Shown piece after piece: positions 35,246 through 42,106 of a stretch of DNA of 64,000 bases (positions are counted from its first letter, which is position 1; the number at the start of each line of letters is the position of its first letter). Position numbers and translations under genes: made by a program. The DNA lies in NCBI GenBank assembly GCA_964628515.1, contig CAZVNZ010000005.1:1-64000 (forward strand). The letters are read 5' to 3'. The notes under the pieces are model-generated. The model was not told the origin of the DNA. It did not search any database and was given only the letters and a program-made list of their open reading frames with translations. Source of the DNA: CAZVNZ01 sp964628515. GTDB lineage: Bacteria > Bacillota > Clostridia > Christensenellales > Christensenellaceae.

Positions 35246-36649
35246 TTATAAATTATGCTCGGTAGATATCGGTATACTTATTTGTGGTAGTGTTGCTGAT
35301 GTTTGAATATTTGAAATAGCTGCAGTGCCGGTAATCAAAGAAATATAAAGAAGAGGGATAGAAATAAGCACACCTAAAATTACATTTAAGACTACTTGTA
35401 CATTCGGATCAATAGTAACAGGAGTGTAGTCGCCTTCGGGCAGAGTAGGAATATCTACCGAAGGAGCATAGTCTATGGAAGGGGCATATACAGGCTCGTA
35501 CGCTTTTAATAAATCTAACTTAGGAGGTTCGTTGTTTTTGCTTTGAGAAACACCAACTACAGTGTTGACGGCACAGCCCTCTAAAGATGAAGATACAGTA
35601 TATTCTGTAAAAATAGATTTCTTGCCATAATCAATCCCTGAAGTAAAACTTGCACTTACAACATTACCACTATTCTGCAAATTAATGGTATAACTAAATT
35701 CTTTTTGATACGAAGCCGATACTCCTGCAATGTCATTATAATACCCAATATTTTGAAGTACCAACATTCCATCTTGGTATGCAAAATTAAGCTTTGCATT
35801 ATCCTCACTCCCGCTATACTCGGCATCTATATTATAATATAGCTCCAGCCCTGGTCCTAAAGGTATTCGCAACGTACTTCCGTCATTACTGATTGTTGCA
35901 GGCAATGCTAAAATTGCAGATTGCATAACATTTTCTAAATAAATTTTTCTTGCTTTATCACTCATTAGTGCAAATTCTTTATAGGAAAGCTCTATGCCTT
36001 GAACAAAGGCTTGGGAAAGCCTTTGAGTAGTCCAGCCCTCCGGCATAGATATTTTGCCAAGTAAAGAAGTGGCACTGCTTTCAAAGCTTGCAACAGAGGA
36101 AGAGTAATCGCTCATTAATGCAACAAGTTTATCTAATTTATCTATATTGCGATTAATTTCCGAAATATATTCATCACAAACAGATGTATTAATCCCGGCA
36201 TATCGTGTGCTGTTTGCAATAGAGCTAATTGCACTTAATTTATTTTTTTGCATTATATAAGAATCTTTTAGTGCTAAACATATGTTTTGTACTATATTTG
36301 GCGTATCCGATTTCAAAAATACGACATCAAGCTGCCAACCTTTGCCATAATCAAGTATAGAGGCAAAGGTTTCTGCTTGGGTGGCAGATGTTGTTAATTG
36401 AGGAGGCAACGCATTATATGTTATTTCCGATAATTTACCAAGTGCTTCGTGGAGTTTATTTAGCTTTTCGCTAAAAGCATTCATTTTGGTAATATGCGCA
36501 TTGCAAGCTTCACCTTGCCAAAACTCTGTAGTAAGTTTTGTGGTTTCTTGCTTTATGCGGTTAATAGAATCAGCATATTTTTCTTGTATATTGCCTATCA
36601 CTAAACCAAAATTACTCATAGCTCTTATTTCGTTTTTAAAATTTCCCAT
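35246..36649 (-). CDS. WXG-domain putative T7SS effector with C-terminal hydrophobic segment
   Basis: A 467-residue protein whose first 100 residues are a WXG100-like helical hairpin, with W44-Q-G46 in 'TEFWQGEACN'. A further helical region (about 110-215), a beta-rich region (about 240-385), a Pro-rich stretch with repeats of 'APSID/APSVD' type and a hydrophobic segment near 420-450 follow. I chose the ATG at 36649, preceded by GAGGTG, over an ATG nine codons earlier that has no ribosome site. Two small helper genes precede it and three lipoproteins follow, as in T7SS effector cassettes. A membrane-active toxin is possible; no enzyme motif is seen. Confidence 0.7.
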   Translation of the reverse strand: MGNFKNEIRAMSNFGLVIGNIQEKYADSINRIKQETTKLTTEFWQGEACNAHITKMNAFSEKLNKLHEALGKLSEITYNALPPQLTTSATQAETFASILDYGKGWQLDVVFLKSDTPNIVQNICLALKDSYIMQKNKLSAISSIANSTRYAGINTSVCDEYISEINRNIDKLDKLVALMSDYSSSVASFESSATSLLGKISMPEGWTTQRLSQAFVQGIELSYKEFALMSDKARKIYLENVMQSAILALPATISNDGSTLRIPLGPGLELYYNIDAEYSGSEDNAKLNFAYQDGMLVLQNIGYYNDIAGVSASYQKEFSYTINLQNSGNVVSASFTSGIDYGKKSIFTEYTVSSSLEGCAVNTVVGVSQSKNNEPPKLDLLKAYEPVYAPSIDYAPSVDIPTLPEGDYTPVTIDPNVQVVLNVILGVLISIPLLYISLITGTAAISNIQTSATLPQISIPISTEHNL

Positions 36650-36676
36650 GGTATCACCTCGAGGTTTGCTTAGCAA

Positions 36677-37045
36677 TTATTTGCGAGAAGTCGTTGTGTC
36701 AAGTGCAAGTAATAGCTCTTCTTCTTTTAATAAATCATGATAATATTTATCTTCCTCTTCTAAATTGGATATGCTTTCAAGCAGTCTGTTTTTAGCACGA
36801 ATACATTCATTTTTTAAACTATTGCCATAGTTTTCGGCAGTAGTATTTAGCCCTAAAATTCCCGATTGCAGCGACCACAAATTAGTGGGTTTAATGCCGT
36901 CTGTGAAAGCTTGGTGTAAATTGCGTAGATGAGAGTTTATTTCACTCTCACTGCATTGTGTTATTTGGTCCGATAATACAGAAATTTCGTCTATAACATT
37001 TATTTCCATTCGCATTTCAGCTATAGTATCGCAGTAGCAAGGCAT
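36677..37045 (-). CDS. Small helical T7SS helper (Lap-like)
   Basis: A 122-residue all-helical protein without signal peptide or membrane segment. It sits between a WXG-type small protein and the WXG-domain effector, the position of the targeting partners that pair with LXG effectors in other Firmicutes. I chose the ATG at 37045 because AAAGGAG lies just upstream. An ATG 15 codons earlier overlaps the preceding gene and has no such site. The family assignment is by context, size and helical character only. Confidence 0.65.
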   Translation of the reverse strand: MPCYCDTIAEMRMEINVIDEISVLSDQITQCSESEINSHLRNLHQAFTDGIKPTNLWSLQSGILGLNTTAENYGNSLKNECIRAKNRLLESISNLEEEDKYYHDLLKEEELLLALDTTTSRK

Positions 37046-37058
37046 AATAAAATCTCCT

Positions 37059-37346
37059 TTATTTTGTAAAATCTTTTGCAAGACTTTCATCTTGTAATTG
37101 AAATGCCCTTAGTGTTGCAAGTGCATTTAGATTGCACATTTCAAGCTCTCTGTAACAATCAATCATTACTGCACGCACACAATCTACATAATTGTTAAAA
37201 GCTGTATTGCTCGAGCCTATCCATTTATCGCTAAGTGTTTTTGCTGCATTTTCAAAAGAAGTGCGGTATTCTTCTAACAAAGAACTTTCCAAACTAAGTC
37301 TGTACATGCACATTTCAAAATCTGCCTGATTTAAAATAATTTTCAT
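37059..37346 (-). CDS. WXG100-like small T7SS helper
   Basis: A 95-residue helical-hairpin protein with W42-I-G44 in 'SDKWIGSSNTAF', the WXG turn of EsxA-like proteins. It is probably a co-secreted partner or targeting factor for the effector encoded two genes downstream. It has AAGGGAG before the start and lies 74 bases after the LytTR regulator gene on the same strand, so it may be read through from the two-component operon. Confidence 0.75.
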   Translation of the reverse strand: MKIILNQADFEMCMYRLSLESSLLEEYRTSFENAAKTLSDKWIGSSNTAFNNYVDCVRAVMIDCYRELEMCNLNALATLRAFQLQDESLAKDFTK

Positions 37347-37408
37347 AGTGGTTCTCCCTTATAGCAATATCGTAATTTTAATTTTAAGTGGTGCCAACTA
37401 TTCATCAT
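37343..37408 (-). CDS. Possible 21-residue peptide ORF between the regulator and the WXG helper
   Basis: An ATG at 37408 follows AAGGAG, which overlaps the regulator stop codon. The frame runs 21 codons and ends in TGA overlapping the ATG of the WXG helper (ATGA). The peptide is basic with one Cys. It overlaps an inverted repeat (AGTGGTG/CACCACT) and contains the helper's ribosome site, so it may be only a coupling leader or chance. Confidence 0.25.
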   Translation of the reverse strand: MMNSWHHLKLKLRYCYKGEPL

Positions 37409-37420
37409 ATTCACCACTCC

Positions 37421-38128
37421 TTAAAAATACCTAAGAGCATCCAAAACCTTTGCTAAATAATTGTCGCCTATAATTAACTCAAATACACCATGATTTGTTT
37501 TAAGAAATATGATTTTGCCTTCTATTTTAGTAACGTAAGAAATATTTACAATATAAGATCTATGCACTTGTACAAAGGACTTTGGGGTCTGCTTAATAAT
37601 AGTTGATAAATTATCCTTATACTTAGGATGTAGCAAAGAGACTTCCGCAGGGTGTATAATTATATAATTGCGATCGCTTTCAAAAAAGGCAATTTCGCTG
37701 TATGCAATGGAATACATAATGCTGTTAAAATAGTATTTATGTATCTTTTCCTTGCATAAGCTACACATACAGAAATCTATATCGGAAAGGGTGACAGGTT
37801 TGGAGTAGAAATTAATTGCATTTACATAAAAGCTTTTTTGCATATAGTTGCAATCGGTGTAATTTGATGTAAATACAATACCCTTGCTATATCCCAAATT
37901 ACGCAAACCTTCCGCTGTTTGTAGCCCACTAATTCCGCTTAACATAACATCCATAAAAACAATATCAAATTCCAAGTGCTTATTTTTATAATTGTATAGT
38001 AACTCCTCGCCGGAGTTATAATGAATTAGCTTACAATTAGTATATTTATTTGCACTAAGCCACTTGTTTATTACGTCCATTAAATCTTGCGCATTAATTT
38101 TGTCGTCTTCTACAATGCCAATATTCAT
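37421..38128 (-). CDS. LytTR-family response regulator (AgrA-like)
   Basis: A 235-residue DNA-binding response regulator. The receiver domain (1-120) has the phospho-acceptor Asp60 in 'DIVFMDVMLSG' and acidic residues near the N-terminus ('IVEDDK'). The LytTR DNA-binding domain occupies about 135-232, with 'FVQVHRSYIVNISYV' typical of the family. The start at 38128 follows AAGGAG; a longer frame overlaps the kinase gene. LytTR proteins bind pairs of 9-base direct repeats with a period of about 21. Such a pair lies 66 bases beyond the kinase start, before esxA, and another at 62704, so this protein is the likely activator of the secretion operon. Confidence 0.92.
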   Translation of the reverse strand: MNIGIVEDDKINAQDLMDVINKWLSANKYTNCKLIHYNSGEELLYNYKNKHLEFDIVFMDVMLSGISGLQTAEGLRNLGYSKGIVFTSNYTDCNYMQKSFYVNAINFYSKPVTLSDIDFCMCSLCKEKIHKYYFNSIMYSIAYSEIAFFESDRNYIIIHPAEVSLLHPKYKDNLSTIIKQTPKSFVQVHRSYIVNISYVTKIEGKIIFLKTNHGVFELIIGDNYLAKVLDALRYF

Positions 38129-38138
38129 AACATACTCC

Positions 38139-39485
38139 TTAATTCTGCAAATACGGTAAATATATATTTGCAAAAAACTTATTATTTTCCGTGTAAATAT
38201 ATATGTTACCCTTATAACTTTGCACTATTTTTTTAATATGATTAAGCCCGTGTCCGTGCCCTAAATCCACTTTGTCGGAAATAATTCTGCCGTCTTTTAT
38301 CTCAAAATTACCGTTGCAAGTATTTTGCACGGAGATAACAAGCATTTCAGCTCTTTTTCTAATAAACAGCCAAATAATTCGTTTGTCCGAAATTTTTATG
38401 CATGCCTCAATTGCGTTATCCAAAAGATTACCTAATACAGAGCATAAATCTAAGGTATCACCGGGCATGCTTTGAGTTTCCAAAAATTTATAAACAAATG
38501 AAATATTATGCTTTTTCATAACCATAAATTTACTGTAAAGAAGGTTGTTTATTACAGGATCGCTTAAAAAAATCATAGTAATTTTTTCTTCGTAATTACC
38601 CGTAACCTTTTTAAAATAATTTGATAGGCTTTTAATATCGTTATTGCCTAAAAAACCCTGCATAACCTGTACATGATGATTAATGTCGTGTTTAACTTCC
38701 CGTATTTCTTCTATAGCAACAGACATATTTTCAAAAGCTTCCCTTTCTAATTTTAAACGCTGTTCTTCAAGTATATATTCCATATTTTTATTTGTTAGTA
38801 TTCCTATATGCATCACCAAAATAAAAACCGAAGAAATAACCGCTATAAATACTATGCTTATAATTAGCTCGCCTACGTTTAATATCATAGTGTTATTAGA
38901 TTTAATATATAGGTTATCTATTAGTATGTCCACCGTAATTGCACCCAAAGTTACCATCACAATAAATAAATATTGAATTTTTATGGGAATAACCATTTTG
39001 TGTCTATTCCCTTTTCCTATATGTGCAAGTAAAATACAAAGTATAATCAGAGTAATTGTATGAACTATTGTACATATAATGCGGTCGTATCCAAATTGTG
39101 CAAAGGAGTTTATTTTTGCATTGTTTATTGCTACTAAAACTAATGTAGATACAAAATTCGCTATATAGGATATAAACATAACAATTAAACTCCACATAAT
39201 TTTAACGGAAATTTTGCCGTTAAACACAAGTAATGCAAACATAAAATAAATTAATGTAAAAAACAACTTGCTTGCATAAATGGTAAAATCTGTAGTGATT
39301 GGTACATAAAAATCCGGATTATAATAATTAAAAATACTTATAGACGTAATAATAAATAATATACCTATATACATAAATTTGCGTTTGTCTTTATTTATTC
39401 CTAATTGCTTAATAAATAAATATGTTAAAAACGAGGTATCAACTATATTAATAATTACTTCCCAAACAAACCAATAAATATCCAT
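38139..39485 (-). CDS. AgrC-like sensor histidine kinase
   Basis: A 448-residue kinase with six or seven membrane segments in the first 215 residues and a cytoplasmic GHKL kinase domain. The phospho-acceptor His lies in 'EVKHDINHHVQVMQGFL' near residue 265, the N box is 'LGNLLDNAIEAC' and the G box is 'GHGLNHIKKIV'. The layout is that of peptide-pheromone receptors (AgrC/ComD type). No AgrB or clear AgrD gene is in the window, so the signal is unknown. I chose the ATG at 39485 because of AAGGAG upstream. It ends 10 bases before the regulator gene. Confidence 0.92.
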   Translation of the reverse strand: MDIYWFVWEVIINIVDTSFLTYLFIKQLGINKDKRKFMYIGILFIITSISIFNYYNPDFYVPITTDFTIYASKLFFTLIYFMFALLVFNGKISVKIMWSLIVMFISYIANFVSTLVLVAINNAKINSFAQFGYDRIICTIVHTITLIILCILLAHIGKGNRHKMVIPIKIQYLFIVMVTLGAITVDILIDNLYIKSNNTMILNVGELIISIVFIAVISSVFILVMHIGILTNKNMEYILEEQRLKLEREAFENMSVAIEEIREVKHDINHHVQVMQGFLGNNDIKSLSNYFKKVTGNYEEKITMIFLSDPVINNLLYSKFMVMKKHNISFVYKFLETQSMPGDTLDLCSVLGNLLDNAIEACIKISDKRIIWLFIRKRAEMLVISVQNTCNGNFEIKDGRIISDKVDLGHGHGLNHIKKIVQSYKGNIYIYTENNKFFANIYLPYLQN

Positions 39486-39514
39486 TTGTATGTTCTCCTT
39501 GGAGCTTTGTATAT

Positions 39515-39543
39515 ATGATAACACGTTTTATGCGTTCTCACAA
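39515..39543 (-). promoter_or_regulatory. Promoter of the two-component system
   Basis: On the minus strand TTGTGA (39543-39538), a 17-base spacer and TATCAT (39520-39515). The LytTR repeat pair lies 8 bases upstream of its -35, so one site could serve both directions. Confidence 0.55.
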
Positions 39544-39550
39544 AGGTTTT

Positions 39551-39579
39551 TGTACCCTGTGCATAACTTTATGTCCCTA
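39551..39579 (+). promoter_or_regulatory. LytTR-type direct-repeat binding site before the T7SS-Tad operon
   Basis: TGTACCCT (39551-39558) and TGTCCCTA (39572-39579) start 21 bases apart, two helical turns. The second repeat ends 5 bases before the -35. The same repeats with the same spacing and distance to the -10 recur at 62704-62732. Confidence 0.75.
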
Positions 39580-39584
39580 CCCTA

Positions 39585-39613
39585 TTGTGCTTGTTTTTTT
39601 TTAATGGTATTAT
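39585..39613 (+). promoter_or_regulatory. Promoter of the T7SS-Tad operon
   Basis: TTGTGC (39585-39590), a 17-base spacer and extended -10 TGG-TATTAT (39608-39613). The predicted leader is about 165 bases long. Confidence 0.65.
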
Positions 39614-39644
39614 CTAAAAAAAACAGAGTTATATGTGTAAAAAA

Positions 39645-39731
39645 GGCAGAAATGAGAATTGCTGATGAGTCTATGATTTCTTTATCAAAAAATTTTTTTC
39701 TGTCGTATGTGTGGGGCGATAATACGAGCCC
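39645..39731 (+). promoter_or_regulatory. Structured 5' leader RNA with a pseudoknot-like fold, before esxA
   Basis: GGCAGAAA (39645-39652) can pair with TTTCTGTC (39697-39704). Directly after, TCGTAT (39703-39708) pairs with ATACGA (39722-39727). The hairpin loop GGGC (39714-39717) can pair with GCCC (39728-39731) just beyond the stem, an H-type pseudoknot. The region lies in the untranslated leader upstream of esxA. It may be a regulatory RNA; I cannot assign it to a known riboswitch class. Confidence 0.45.
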
Positions 39732-39786
39732 AAGTTACCGGAAAACTAAAAAAAATCTATAAAAATGCATATGAGGAGGTAATGTT

Positions 39787-40080
39787 ATGTCAGGACAAAT
39801 AAGAATGACGCCCGAGCAAATGCGAGCACGAGCAAGCGAATTTGGAGTGCAAGGCGATAAAACCCAAGAAGTAATAAACAATATGGATAGATTGCTAAAT
39901 TCCTTGCAGGAAGAATGGGAAGGTGCTGCATCTCGCTCTTTTAAACAAAAATTTGAGGAGCTAAGACCCGGATTTGTAAAAGCAAGAGAGCTAATAGAAG
40001 ATATTAATAAAGTATTATCGGATACCGCACGTATTGTTGAAGAAACGGATAGAGAGCTTGCCAGTCAAATTGGAAGATAA
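39787..40080 (+). CDS. esxA: WXG100 family T7SS substrate EsxA
   Basis: The small helical-hairpin protein (97 aa) that is the core secreted substrate of type VII systems. The WXG turn is W44-E-G46 in 'LQEEWEGAASRSF'. There is no signal peptide, as expected. GAGGAGG precedes the start. It is the first gene of the operon, directly under the LytTR-type promoter, and a strong hairpin separates it from the next gene, which should give it higher expression. Confidence 0.93.
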   Translation: MSGQIRMTPEQMRARASEFGVQGDKTQEVINNMDRLLNSLQEEWEGAASRSFKQKFEELRPGFVKARELIEDINKVLSDTARIVEETDRELASQIGR

Positions 40081-40089
40081 AACTATTAA

Positions 40090-40123
40090 GTATGTACAGA
40101 TAAATCCTATTATCTGTACATAC
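40090..40123 (+). other. Intercistronic hairpin after esxA
   Basis: Arms of 14 bases (40090-40103 and 40110-40123, starting GTATGTACAG) pair perfectly around a 6-base loop, 10 bases after the stop. There is no T run, so it is more likely an mRNA-stabilising or attenuating element than a full terminator. Confidence 0.75.
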
Positions 40124-40135
40124 CCAGTATAATAC

Positions 40136-40603
40136 ATGATTAAAAAAAAACTTGCACTAAAAAAAATATTAATATTTATTTTTACATTAATAATGATTTT
40201 TTCAAGTTTCTCCATTGTGAGTGCAGAAGAAGAAACAGATTTTTCTGTACTTATAGATACGAGATTGTTTCAAGATAATGTAATACAAAACCTTAATATT
40301 ATACAAAATCGCCAAGACAAAGAAAATATAGCATTGGGTAGCATGCTGTTTACAACATACGCAGTGCAACAAAATATAGAAGAGGAAATAAAAGAAAAAA
40401 GTATATTGCTAAATATTTTTACGGATTCCGATAATAAAATAAAACATAATCCGTACAAAAAAATTAATAGTGATGTAATTCCTGCAGGCATATGGATTGT
40501 AGTTATTAGTGGTGCCGGCATAATTAGTTTCCTCGCAGTAACTTTATATTTTAAACTCAAGAGAAAGCAGGCAAAAAGCAATGTATATAACAATAACATT
40601 TAG
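40136..40603 (+). CDS. essA: EssA-like T7SS membrane protein
   Basis: A 155-residue protein with a signal-like N-terminal hydrophobic segment (about 10-30), an extracytoplasmic charged middle, and a C-terminal membrane segment (about 120-142) followed by a basic tail. Size, topology and position between esxA and esaB match EssA of T7SSb. Sequence similarity to named EssA proteins is weak by eye, so the call rests mainly on context. It has no clear ribosome site. It overlaps esaB by 23 bases. Confidence 0.65.
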   Translation: MIKKKLALKKILIFIFTLIMIFSSFSIVSAEEETDFSVLIDTRLFQDNVIQNLNIIQNRQDKENIALGSMLFTTYAVQQNIEEEIKEKSILLNIFTDSDNKIKHNPYKKINSDVIPAGIWIVVISGAGIISFLAVTLYFKLKRKQAKSNVYNNNI

Positions 40604-40826
40604 AGAATCTAAATGGAATCAAGTAGATGTATATACAGACGAAAACCAAACAATTAAAGATGTAATTAAGATTCTTGCCACGAATTTAATGCCCGACATA
40701 AACAAAAGTGCTAATTTTGTTAAAACGATGCGTCATTTACGTGTTGTTAGCACTTATTCTACTTTTAGAGAGGCAGGTATACTTAATGGTGATATTATTG
40801 ATGTATTAAAAAGTGCAAATGTATAG
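40581..40826 (+). CDS. esaB: EsaB/YukD ubiquitin-like T7SS protein
   Basis: An 81-residue cytoplasmic protein with a ubiquitin-like fold: strand pattern 'YITITF...QVDVYTDENQTI', helix 'KDVIKILATN', and the C-terminal 'EAGILNGDIIDVL'. EsaB/YukD is a core T7SSb component that regulates or assembles the machine. It overlaps the EssA-like gene and is followed by a hairpin and then essB. Confidence 0.88.
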   Translation: MYITITFRESKWNQVDVYTDENQTIKDVIKILATNLMPDINKSANFVKTMRHLRVVSTYSTFREAGILNGDIIDVLKSANV

Positions 40827-40870
40827 ATACTTTAGATTGCGCAATTCATTCAAAAACTATGCATAGCGAG

Positions 40871-40903
40871 TAATAAATACAATAATTTGCAAAGTATTTA
40901 TTA
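40871..40903 (+). other. Intercistronic hairpin between esaB and essB
   Basis: Ten-base arms TAATAAATAC (40871-40880) and GTATTTATTA (40894-40903) pair perfectly around a 13-base loop. It is AT-rich and therefore weaker than the one after esxA. Confidence 0.45.
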
Positions 40904-40933
40904 AAATACATTACATCATAAAAGGAGTTTTAT

Positions 40934-42100
40934 ATGCCTGAAGAACGTATCCAAGAGAACTCTATAAATAAAATCGAAAATAACCTAATAGTACAAAAAG
41001 AAAAAATAAGCCAATATCATTGCTCTAAAAATGAAATTGCGTCTATAGCTTACTTTAGAAGTGTTCTTGTACCTTGCACCCTTGATTTTAGAGAAGAAGA
41101 AGTCGATATTTCATATGATGTTTCCGGTTTAAGTGAGTTTTCTGCTTTAAAAAATAAAGAACAGGCAATTAAATTGCGTGCTTTGTATAATGTTGCTCTA
41201 TTGGCAGAATATACAAATAAATTCTCTTTTTTATTGTCGCCGAATAACTTGTTTTACGATATAAATTTAATGCCCAAAATTTTAAATCGATTTTTAAAGA
41301 ATGATGTGCATAACACTACGGAAACAGATTTTTTGCTTCAATATAAAGCACTGATTGGAAGCATTTGTCAAGAAAGGTACACTTTTCAAGATTACTATAA
41401 CGGAGGTATAGATTTACTAAAAAAACAGAAGTTTTTAAAAGATGTATATAATTGTAATACCATAAAAGAAATATCAGATTTAATATTAAATTCGTATGAA
41501 TACGAAACAAAGGAAACGGATCAAAATCTTGTTGTAATGGAAAAAAGTAAATTTACTAAGAATAGAATAATTACTATTGTTTCTATATTGTTAGTTTGCT
41601 TTTTTGCATTAGCTACTGCATATATATATTTTATGATACTACCTGAGAAGCAAAAAATTATAGATTCCACATATGCCTTTTTTGATGGTAATTATAGCGG
41701 AGTCGTAAAATTATTAGACATCCCAACTGAAAAACTGACAAAAGAAAATAAATATATGCTGGCTTACTCTTTTGTCAATATAGAGAAATTCACAGATGAG
41801 CAAAGAGCAAATATTCTTAATGATGTTAAAATTAGCAATGAAATTGATTTAGATGACGGAATATTTGATTATTGGATTTATATTGGCAGAGGAAAGAACG
41901 AAAAGGCATTAGATATTGCAAAAAGTATTAATGATACTCAACTCATAGGATATGCATTGCTAAAATATGAGGACGAAATAAATAAAGATAGAGAACTATC
42001 CGGAACAAAAAAACAAGAATTGCTTGCGGACATACAAAAGCAAATTGACGATTTATCGAAAAAAATAAACCCTAATGAAAAATCCCAAAATGTTTTTTAG
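40934..42100 (+). CDS. essB: EssB/YukC T7SS membrane protein
   Basis: A 388-residue core component. A cytoplasmic pseudokinase-like domain (about 1-200), one membrane segment (about 211-236) and an extracytoplasmic helical domain ending in a coiled-coil-like, Lys-rich tail match EssB/YukC. In other Firmicutes this protein dimerises and links EssC to the rest of the channel. AAAGGAG precedes the start. It ends 6 bases before essC. Confidence 0.88.
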   Translation: MPEERIQENSINKIENNLIVQKEKISQYHCSKNEIASIAYFRSVLVPCTLDFREEEVDISYDVSGLSEFSALKNKEQAIKLRALYNVALLAEYTNKFSFLLSPNNLFYDINLMPKILNRFLKNDVHNTTETDFLLQYKALIGSICQERYTFQDYYNGGIDLLKKQKFLKDVYNCNTIKEISDLILNSYEYETKETDQNLVVMEKSKFTKNRIITIVSILLVCFFALATAYIYFMILPEKQKIIDSTYAFFDGNYSGVVKLLDIPTEKLTKENKYMLAYSFVNIEKFTDEQRANILNDVKISNEIDLDDGIFDYWIYIGRGKNEKALDIAKSINDTQLIGYALLKYEDEINKDRELSGTKKQELLADIQKQIDDLSKKINPNEKSQNVF

Positions 42101-42106
42101 AGGTGA

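Noticed and set aside
39661..39700. Hammerhead-like CTGATGAG core in the esxA leader
   Set aside because: The matching GAAA box and the three stems around a cleavage site are not present in the right order.
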